A stretch of DNA of 21,686 bases from an uncultured Oscillospiraceae bacterium (GTDB lineage: Bacteria; Bacillota_A; Clostridia; Oscillospirales; Oscillospiraceae): positions 1 to 21,686 of the forward strand of contig CAJTTS010000055.1 in NCBI GenBank assembly GCA_910579155.1, read 5' to 3'. Numbering within the stretch: position 1 is the first letter of the stretch; every line of letters begins with the position of its first letter. This document shows, in pieces, positions 15,759-21,686 of this stretch. A program made the translations under genes and the position numbers. A model generated the notes under the pieces. It saw only the letters and a program-made list of their open reading frames with translations, was not told the origin of the DNA and searched no databases.

Positions 15759-15792
15759 AAAGCGGCTCAAGCAGATATGCTTGAGCCGCTTT
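15759..15792 (-). terminator. Terminator between convergent PHP-SMC and type III RM genes
   Basis: A perfect 15-bp stem (AAAGCGGCTCAAGCA, loop GATA, complementary arm) lies just past the Res stop at 15796. On the minus strand it is followed by TTGTTCCTAATTTTT. It probably ends the type III operon and may also stop transcripts of the converging PHP-SMC gene. Confidence 0.75.
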
Positions 15793-15795
15793 ACA

Positions 15796-18408
15796 CTATA
15801 GGTCTCTCATAATTTCTACGAACTGCTCAAGTTTATAGGCACCATCAATACCAAAATCCTTATTCTTAAATACCATAAAATAACGGTAGTTTGGCCCTGC
15901 CTGCGCCTGCCACTGACGGCCTAATTCCAGTTTCATCCTGCTGTCGCTGTTGTCTCGATCATCGCCCTTAAACTCAATCAGCACCAGCTTCCCGGCCTTT
16001 GTCATAACCATAAAATCAGGATAATGGTTGATATTTCCGTTGAGCCGGAAGCCCTTGCGGTCAATAATTCGGTGCCACCACCTGATATTGCCCAGCCCTA
16101 CCACAATGTCAATTAGGTTCCGTTCCTCCTGGTTCATATCGTCCTTTTCAGCATCATACAGAGAATACGGGATCGTATCAATCGTCTCAGCGGGGGTAAT
16201 GACCTGCGGCAGGACATAGGACTCCCTGCATACCACCTTCCCGCTGTCCAGCCACTTTTTGAATTGAGCCGTCCGGTAGGCACGCTCCAGTCCGTCAATC
16301 TTGTCCTGGATTTTTCGCGCATAGGTGGGAATCGCCGTCTCCATTGCCGCCAGCTCGTCCTCCGTCATGTTCTCCACCACGCGATGGACATATGCGCTGA
16401 TCTCCTGAGCGGCATAGCGGTCATTCCGGTTGAGGTTTCCGCAAATCAGATCAACACATTTCTGCACCTTCTTCTCCGGCGGCAGCTTCGCCAAGCGTTC
16501 CCGGATATACTCACTTTCCTCTTTGGAGGCCCGCATATATTTGGGGATCGCCTCACCCTTCTCCTGGAGGTCCACCCGGTACATCTCGCCGGTGGCCAAC
16601 TCAAAACTGATCTGCGCGTCCTGGCCGCTGAGAGAAAACCCCTCCGACAGATTTTCCGCTTCCAGCAGTTCATACTCCCCACCGAACAAATCAGGTGTAC
16701 CTTTAAGGAAAAACTGTGGGATACGCAAAGCGGAAGATTCCGCTGCAAACTGAGGCTGCATAGCATTCTGGTTCAACATCTCTCCCAGCTCTCCTCCCCA
16801 AAAGCCTGAGCTGCCGCTCTCCTTCATCTCCGCATCGTAGCTGTCCGCCTGACGCTGCGCGTCCTGGACCATCTCTCCGAGGGGAGAATCAGGCTGCTCG
16901 GTTCCGCCCTCCAGGGCCTTTTTTACTGCCTCCGTATCAACATCGTCAAACGAATCTGGTTCTGCGGCGGGAGCGTTGCCGCCGAGTTCCATCTGTTCCG
17001 CTTCATCCGGCTTAGGCGCAGGAGCCGGGTCGGGGACTTCGCCCATCCGGAAATCCTTCCGGCTGAATCCCGCCATGTTCAGACCGCTCACGATGCTGTC
17101 CAGAGTATTCCTGAAATCGTTGGAGCAGGTAAACACATAGGACATATTCAGCAGCGGAGATTTGTGCCGTTTTGCATAGGGCTGGCGAAGGATACGACCC
17201 AAAATCTGCTCCACATCCACCTTGGAAGTCTTATTCGCCAATGACGCCAGAATGTACGCAAAAGGGCAGTCCCACCCTTCCTTGAGGGCGTTGACCGTGA
17301 TAATATACCGGATCGGACAATCCCGGCTCATGAGGTCCGTTTTCCCCAGCTCGTCTACCTTGGAGGTCTTGACCGCGATCTCCTCTTTCGGTATCCCCAT
17401 ATCCACCAGCATGGTCTTGATCTTATCAAAGGTTTCACTGTCCTCGTTGATCTTGGGTTGGGCCTGGAACAGGACAATAGGCCGTATGTATTCCCCGTCT
17501 GCCTCTTTCTCCGCTATCGCCTGCCGCTCAATGCTGCCCCGGAGCTGGATGGCGTCCTGGATCACGCTCTGGCGAGAGGTGCGGTTATACACCACCACCG
17601 GGAGCTTCACCATGTTCTCTTTTTTCAGCTCCCGTGCGTCCACATAGGAGAGGATATTGCTGTTCTTTTTGGGGGTAGCGGTCAAATCCAGCACAAAAGA
17701 CGGGTTCAAATTGTTCAGCATCTCCACACTCAAATCAGACCCGGCGTTGTGGCTCTCGTCCACCACTGCCACGGGAGACAACTGCCGGAGCACCTGAATC
17801 AGCGCCGTGTCCGGCGTGTCGGCTAGCAGTACAGAGTCATCCTTGAAATACTGGGCGAATTTCAGCAGGTTTCCGTTCTCCTGGTAGACCTTGCGCACGT
17901 CCTTCTTCTTGCTGTCAATGCGCAGAGAGGCATAGCTCAGCACACAGACTGTCAGCATCTCCCGGACGGTATCGGGGGAGAACTGATGGCCGCTCAGGAG
18001 CATTTCCTTCGTATACACGCCCACCCGTCCGGCAAAATCCGAATTGAGCCGCAGGCGGTATTCGTGGTCCGGGTTGGACAGGTTCCGAATGGTCTGCGTC
18101 AGAATGGAATCCGACGGCACGAGCCACACCACCACCTGGGGCTTGTCCAGAGGCATGGTATCAAAAATGCGCTTGAGGGCGGCGCAGGCCATGAAGGTTT
18201 TACCGCCGCCAGTGGGGACTTTCGTGCAGACATGGGGAACGCCGGGAATGGCGGACTGGTACGCCGGAACGCCGCCCAGCCCAACAGGGATGTCCTGATC
18301 CATCCAGTAGCCCTTCCAGGCGGCAAACAGTTCGCGGTCCCGGTTCAGATGGCCCAGATAGGCGGACAGATCATCCATGACCTGCTTTTGATAGGTTTTC
18401 AGTTCCAT
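15796..18408 (-). CDS. Type III restriction enzyme Res subunit (helicase-nuclease)
   Basis: Res translocates along or triggers on DNA with Mod and cuts unmodified DNA. The 870-residue product is a superfamily 2 helicase: motif I PTGGGKT (65-71), motif II DESH (217-220), motif III TATP (243-246), a motif V region ALKEGWDCP (374-382) and motif VI QILGRILRQP (401-410). Between the helicase core and C-terminal part is a Pro/Ala/Glu-rich stretch of about 100 residues (455-560). The C-terminus carries a PD-(D/E)xK nuclease: HYPDFMV (Pro797-Asp798) and LIEFKGDD (Glu812-Phe-Lys814). ATG 18408 has AAGGAGG seven bases upstream and follows the Mod stop by 12 bases, so the two are cotranscribed. Length and motif order are normal for the family, and all catalytic motifs look intact, so the enzyme is probably active. 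Confidence 0.95.
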   Translation of the reverse strand: MELKTYQKQVMDDLSAYLGHLNRDRELFAAWKGYWMDQDIPVGLGGVPAYQSAIPGVPHVCTKVPTGGGKTFMACAALKRIFDTMPLDKPQVVVWLVPSDSILTQTIRNLSNPDHEYRLRLNSDFAGRVGVYTKEMLLSGHQFSPDTVREMLTVCVLSYASLRIDSKKKDVRKVYQENGNLLKFAQYFKDDSVLLADTPDTALIQVLRQLSPVAVVDESHNAGSDLSVEMLNNLNPSFVLDLTATPKKNSNILSYVDARELKKENMVKLPVVVYNRTSRQSVIQDAIQLRGSIERQAIAEKEADGEYIRPIVLFQAQPKINEDSETFDKIKTMLVDMGIPKEEIAVKTSKVDELGKTDLMSRDCPIRYIITVNALKEGWDCPFAYILASLANKTSKVDVEQILGRILRQPYAKRHKSPLLNMSYVFTCSNDFRNTLDSIVSGLNMAGFSRKDFRMGEVPDPAPAPKPDEAEQMELGGNAPAAEPDSFDDVDTEAVKKALEGGTEQPDSPLGEMVQDAQRQADSYDAEMKESGSSGFWGGELGEMLNQNAMQPQFAAESSALRIPQFFLKGTPDLFGGEYELLEAENLSEGFSLSGQDAQISFELATGEMYRVDLQEKGEAIPKYMRASKEESEYIRERLAKLPPEKKVQKCVDLICGNLNRNDRYAAQEISAYVHRVVENMTEDELAAMETAIPTYARKIQDKIDGLERAYRTAQFKKWLDSGKVVCRESYVLPQVITPAETIDTIPYSLYDAEKDDMNQEERNLIDIVVGLGNIRWWHRIIDRKGFRLNGNINHYPDFMVMTKAGKLVLIEFKGDDRDNSDSRMKLELGRQWQAQAGPNYRYFMVFKNKDFGIDGAYKLEQFVEIMRDL

Positions 18409-18420
18409 AGCGCCGCCTCC

Positions 18421-19950
18421 TTACAGCTTTGAGATGTCCCGTGGGATTTTTTTGAAGGTGATGTGCCACCGCTCCAGCTCCGCCTGGCTCAGGGTGCATT
18501 GGTCAGCGTAAATGGTGTACCGGCCCGCCTTGGTTTTGATGCTCCCCAGAAAATCGCGGTTCAAGGTGGTGAGACTGTCACGCTCATAATAGAAGTAATA
18601 GGCGCTGTCCAAGTGGACGCCCATATAATAGGGCTCATCCGCTTTGTCCGGTTCAATGGAGGCTTTTGTCTCCATGAAATAGACGTATTCCCGGATTTTT
18701 GCCGCACCCACGTCCTCGTTCAGATTGCCGTTAGGCAGGAGCAGGACGGGGCCGAGGTCGTAGAAGGTGAAGTCGCCGCCCACATCATCGATAACTCTTT
18801 TGACACGGTGTGCGGTAGTGTCCTCGGCATAATCCATCAACTCTACAAGAACAAATCTGCGGTGGTAATTATCTGCTTTGTTTGCATTTAATACTGCGTG
18901 GGCTGTTGTTCCAGAACCGGCAAAAGAATCCAAAACAACGTCATTTTCTGATGTAATCCAGTTTATAATGCGTTCAATTAGTAGTACGTTTTTCTCTGTG
19001 TCGAAGTTCGCATAAGAACCGGACAACAAAATATCCATCCAGTTATCGCTAAGTAGTTTCCCTGTTTGAGGCGGTACATAGTATTGAATTGTACCGCTGT
19101 CATTTTTGCGTACAAAGTCCATTTTCTCGTTAGTAGCCATCAAATTTTCCAAATAGAAGTCATCAATAGACATTGTATCAGCATATTCAGATAGATATTT
19201 TTCATAGTTTTTCGCTGCTTTTGTTGCCCTTCCAATTTCCCAGCGCCACTGTCCCCTCTCCGGACAAGTCCCAAAAATTTCATAGCGCATTGTGGGGCGA
19301 TCCGTGCCTCTCCAAAATGTGTCCCATTTCCCAGCTTTCTCAATCTCAAAATTCTTTGAAAGTTTAGGTAATTTTGCTTGTGGATTTTTAGAGTATAGGT
19401 ATATGTATTCATGGCCCAATGAAAGGGCCTGCACTTCGTCAAATTGAGCTTGAACGTTTTTGATTCCCCGCCTGACGGCAATGCAGTTTCTAAAATTTGC
19501 CGAACCAAATATCTCATCCAAAATACATTTTAAGTTTGAAAACTCGAATACATCTATACTGACAAAGAGAAAACCGTCCTCAGACAACAACCGCTGCAAC
19601 AGCTTCAGCCGTGGATACATCATACACAGCCACTTGTCATGTCGGCTCAGGTCCTCGCCCTCCCGGCCTACGACCTCGCCTAGCCACTTTTTGATTCTTG
19701 GATCGTTCACGTTGTCGTTGTAGACCCAGCCCTCGTTGCCCGTATTGTAAGGCGGATCAATATAGATGCACTTAACCTTTCCCTCATACCGGGGCAGCAG
19801 GGCCTTGAGCGCCTCCAGATTGTCCCCGCAGATAATCATGTTGTCGCTTGCCTCGGCGTTATATGTATACTGCTTCTCCAGTATCCGGTAAGGGACCTCC
19901 AAGTGGTGGTTGACTACTTTGTCTTTTCCAATCCATTCAAGTGTGGGCAT
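18421..19950 (-). CDS. mod: Type III DNA methyltransferase Mod subunit
   Basis: Mod methylates (usually N6-adenine) one strand of a short asymmetric site and supplies recognition for Res. The 509-residue product has the catalytic motif IV DPPY (65-68) before the AdoMet-binding motif I SFAGSGTT (342-349), the beta-class order of type III enzymes. The N-terminus carries NMIICGDNLEALK, also typical. Between the motifs lies the target-recognition region. That part (roughly residues 131-370, 18840-19560) is clearly more AT-rich than the rest of the gene, which suggests replacement of the specificity segment by recombination. ATG 19950 follows GAGGGAAGGATA. It starts ten bases after the stop of the membrane-protein gene and precedes Res. 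The recognition site cannot be read from sequence. Confidence 0.95.
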   Translation of the reverse strand: MPTLEWIGKDKVVNHHLEVPYRILEKQYTYNAEASDNMIICGDNLEALKALLPRYEGKVKCIYIDPPYNTGNEGWVYNDNVNDPRIKKWLGEVVGREGEDLSRHDKWLCMMYPRLKLLQRLLSEDGFLFVSIDVFEFSNLKCILDEIFGSANFRNCIAVRRGIKNVQAQFDEVQALSLGHEYIYLYSKNPQAKLPKLSKNFEIEKAGKWDTFWRGTDRPTMRYEIFGTCPERGQWRWEIGRATKAAKNYEKYLSEYADTMSIDDFYLENLMATNEKMDFVRKNDSGTIQYYVPPQTGKLLSDNWMDILLSGSYANFDTEKNVLLIERIINWITSENDVVLDSFAGSGTTAHAVLNANKADNYHRRFVLVELMDYAEDTTAHRVKRVIDDVGGDFTFYDLGPVLLLPNGNLNEDVGAAKIREYVYFMETKASIEPDKADEPYYMGVHLDSAYYFYYERDSLTTLNRDFLGSIKTKAGRYTIYADQCTLSQAELERWHITFKKIPRDISKL

Positions 19951-19960
19951 TATCCTTCCC

Positions 19961-20713
19961 TCATTTCGTCCAAAATCTTAATATCTGATTTGCCTGTTTT
20001 TCTACATCTGCATATATTCCGTTAAAAACTTCCCGTGTCATATTAAGAAGTCGTTGATACGTTTCATCGTGTGCAACAGGAATCTTTTTTATGATCTCAC
20101 TGGTTTGGCTGGAACAAAAAAGAATTGCGGTATCAGGAATATTCCCACCGTTGGTCATGCCAAGTAACCGCAAATGTGTATACTGACTTTCAAGTGCATA
20201 TTCTATTTCGCAAAATTGCTTTATAGCATTGTGGAGCTCCTTCACATAACTAGCGACATATGTATATTCAACTGGATCAATATAACAGCTAATCATATCT
20301 AACGATGTTTTTGCTGTAGCTGCATACGATTGAAGTTTTGAAATAATGACGTGTAAATTAGCAATTGGTGAAATATTCATGTCCATTTCACAACCATTTA
20401 GTATTCTCAGTGGAGAAACATCAATCAATGCCTGTGTGATAATTGATTCAACTTTTTCCCATTTCCTACGGTTGTCTTCCAAGAATTGATTGCGCTGTAT
20501 TTGTTTTCTAGTGAATTGAATCGTACCTATAAGTGTTATTGCTGTAGTCGCTGCACCCAAAAGTGTCCCATAAAAGGAAAGCACATCTGTGGCATCCCAT
20601 TTTGTTACATAGACAACGCCATGCTTATATGATTCATTGATCGCTATTGGAATTACGACCACCGATACTAGAATTATTGAAATAATTATTGCGATAAATT
20701 TAGTTTTTCTCAT
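19961..20713 (-). CDS. Two-transmembrane-helix protein of unknown family in type III RM operon
   Basis: The 250-residue product has TM1 at about residues 6-26 (FIAIIISIILVSVVVIPIAI) and TM2 at about 44-67 (VLSFYGTLLGAATTAITLIG), joined by a loop of about 17 residues. After TM2 comes a positively charged junction (FTRKQIQRNQ) and about 180 residues of mostly helical, soluble-looking sequence. No enzyme motif is visible. I do not recognise the family. The topology and its place next to a SLOG gene recall 2TM effectors of the SLATT type, which are predicted to perforate membranes in defence systems; this is a hypothesis. GAGGA lies about eight bases before ATG 20713. The gene ends ten bases before mod and is AT-rich compared with mod and res. 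Confidence 0.8.
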   Translation of the reverse strand: MRKTKFIAIIISIILVSVVVIPIAINESYKHGVVYVTKWDATDVLSFYGTLLGAATTAITLIGTIQFTRKQIQRNQFLEDNRRKWEKVESIITQALIDVSPLRILNGCEMDMNISPIANLHVIISKLQSYAATAKTSLDMISCYIDPVEYTYVASYVKELHNAIKQFCEIEYALESQYTHLRLLGMTNGGNIPDTAILFCSSQTSEIIKKIPVAHDETYQRLLNMTREVFNGIYADVEKQANQILRFWTK

Positions 20714-20879
20714 ACCATCATTCCTCTGCTCGTTTTATTTATTAGGCATTCTAGGACATTCATCAAGATACTTATTATAGTAGAGTTCATGCAGAGTGTT
20801 CCCAGGAACCATTTTTCTAGTATTGTATCAGTTTTCCCCGAAAATTTCAATTCCCACAAAGCGTTTATATTCACTTTGC

Positions 20880-21332
20880 TTATGACCTTGGCAATGCGGT
20901 AATCGTAATAGTCCCTTGCTTTTCGTACTTTCGGGCATACTCTACCAAATCCCACGCATTGCTGACTGAATGCCGTACATAGGCGATCAGATAATCGCTG
21001 TGCTCTACCATGTAGCGGTTAGCCTGAATGATGGCGGCACGTTTGGGGACAGTTTCCATCCCCGGCGGATAGAACGTGCCGTCAAAACCGGACGGTGTTG
21101 GAGTAGGGCGGTCATAGGGATGGTAAGGTAGCAATAGCGTAAGCATCACTTCCGGGTGGCGCTTCTTTGCTGCCTTGACGCACTTTGCCGCCAGTGCATC
21201 AAAGCGGCCATATCTGCCTATAACGAACTCAGTCACACCGTATTCAGTGATATGCCGCTCAATTTCAGCAGATAATTGAGGTAGGAGACTATCCGGAGCC
21301 TCGCGGTGTCCGATGAAAAAACAGGTACTCAT
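20880..21332 (-). CDS. SLOG/YpsA-like nucleotide-binding Rossmann protein
   Basis: SLOG proteins bind nucleotides or nucleotide-derived signals, and relatives act as sensors in phage defence. The 150-residue product starts with beta-strand FFIGHRE (5-11), the YpsA/DUF1273-like signature. It continues with FVIGRYGRFDALAAKCV (36-52), the glycine-rich phosphate-binding segment, and the later strand LIAYVRHSVSNAWDLVEYA, the usual C-terminal loop. ATG 21332 has GGAGGG nine bases upstream. It is the first gene of the operon and faces the XRE regulator across three operators. A 166-base AT-rich gap separates it from the membrane-protein gene. Ligand and partner are unknown; a role in sensing for the downstream genes is inferred from position. 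Confidence 0.8.
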   Translation of the reverse strand: MSTCFFIGHREAPDSLLPQLSAEIERHITEYGVTEFVIGRYGRFDALAAKCVKAAKKRHPEVMLTLLLPYHPYDRPTPTPSGFDGTFYPPGMETVPKRAAIIQANRYMVEHSDYLIAYVRHSVSNAWDLVEYARKYEKQGTITITALPRS

Positions 21333-21346
21333 TACTATTTCCCTCC

Positions 21347-21370
21347 AATATAGTGATATATCACTATATT
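21347..21370. promoter_or_regulatory. Operator 1: 24-bp perfect palindrome
   Basis: The centre is TAGTGA-TATA-TCACTA (21351-21366), flanked by AATA and TATT to make a 24-base palindrome. It abuts the SLOG ribosome binding site and could block its promoter or early transcription. Confidence 0.75.
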
Positions 21371-21387
21371 ATCATAAATCTCGTTTG

Positions 21388-21403
21388 TAGTGAAGTATCA
21401 CTA
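21388..21403. promoter_or_regulatory. Operator 2
   Basis: TAGTGA-AGTA-TCACTA has the same half-sites and spacing as operator 1. The centre-to-centre distance from operator 1 is 37 bases. Confidence 0.75.
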
Positions 21404-21429
21404 ACAAGCAAACTTCAAATAATTTATCA

Positions 21430-21445
21430 TAGTGATAAATCACTT
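21430..21445. promoter_or_regulatory. Operator 3
   Basis: TAGTGA-TAAA-TCACTT has one mismatch to the shared half-site. It lies just before the AAGGGGG site of the XRE gene, 42 bases (centre to centre) from operator 2, so it probably mediates autoregulation. Confidence 0.7.
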
Positions 21446-21459
21446 GAAGGGGGCGCAAT

Positions 21460-21686
21460 ATGAATACTCGTGAAGCAATTGCGGCCCGAATTTTGCAGTT
21501 ATGCAGAGAACGCGGAATTACGCCTAACGGATTGAGCAACATTTCCGCTGTTCCGCAAGCGACGATTAAAAGTATTCTTAACGGAGAAAGCCAGAATCCC
21601 GGTACAGTAACTATTAAAAAACTTTGCGATGGCTTTGAAATAACATTGGGCGAGTTTTTCTCTACACCAGAATTTGACGCACTTGA
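21460..21686 (+). CDS. XRE-family helix-turn-helix regulator, 3' end beyond window
   Basis: The first 75 residues are present. They show an XRE/Cro-C1 HTH: RILQLCRERGITPNGLSNIS, then VPQATIKSILNGESQNPGT and LCDGFEITLGEFFST, the typical order of helices 1-5. ATG 21460 has AAGGGGG about seven bases upstream. It is divergent from the SLOG-2TM-mod-res operon and shares a 127-base intergenic region with three palindromic operators. It is therefore probably an autoregulating repressor that controls the operon, comparable in role to the controller proteins of some restriction systems. The rest of the protein is outside the window. Confidence 0.9.
   Translation, partial: MNTREAIAARILQLCRERGITPNGLSNISAVPQATIKSILNGESQNPGTVTIKKLCDGFEITLGEFFSTPEFDAL

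Noticed and set aside
20710..20955. 81-codon minus-strand frame between SLOG and the 2TM gene
   Set aside because: Its start lies inside the SLOG gene without a ribosome binding site, and the product shows no domain. Its overlap with the 2TM start is probably chance, though the gap it covers is unexplained.

Overview
The window looks like accessory DNA from a Gram-positive anaerobe of the class Clostridia, most likely a GC-rich gut lineage of the Oscillospiraceae type (Flavonifractor, Pseudoflavonifractor or Intestinimonas). The reasons are strong AGGAGG-type ribosome binding sites, a sortase with a Cna-B/SpaA-type surface adhesin, SLH cell-wall anchoring, and a Clostridia-style serine recombinase with a zinc ribbon. 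The lineage is an inference from gene content. No rRNA or housekeeping protein gene is present to fix it.

Bases 1-6404 (all minus strand) form a cell-surface module. In transcription order it holds a secreted single-pass membrane protein, a sortase, an SLH-anchored papain-fold (NlpC/P60 or CHAP-like) amidase with its own good sigma-A promoter, and a very large thioester plus multi-Cna-B adhesin that runs off the left edge. Bases 6494-7721 hold three tightly packed small genes: a Gp49/HigB-like toxin homologue, an XF1762-like protein, and an unknown protein that appears frameshifted. Bases 7801-10402 hold a ParA/ParB partition operon preceded by two small helix-turn-helix proteins. The partition genes, small HTH proteins and adhesin/sortase cargo together suggest an integrative or conjugative element.

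Bases 10430-11068 are a non-coding junction with a tRNA-Leu(CAA), a strong terminator and a family of GTTCTCTC repeats. After it comes a serine recombinase (11069-12685, minus) that has lost the N-terminal segment carrying the catalytic serine, so it is probably a relic.

The right half is a defence island. An AT-rich gene (13076-15658, plus) encodes a PHP-domain metal phosphoesterase fused to an SMC/RecF-like ATPase (TrlF-like). Converging on it is a minus-strand operon (21332 down to 15796) of four genes: a SLOG/YpsA-like nucleotide-binding protein, a two-TM membrane protein, and a complete type III restriction-modification pair (Mod then Res). A divergent XRE-family regulator begins at 21460 and runs off the right edge. 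Three copies of a TAGTGA-N4-TCACTA operator lie between it and the SLOG gene.

The most interesting hypothesis is that this operon is one regulated system. A SLOG sensor and a membrane effector would be wired to a type III restriction-modification system under an autoregulated XRE switch. Two apparent one-base homopolymer indels (near 4509-4512 and 7692-7695) break otherwise convincing genes and should be checked against reads.
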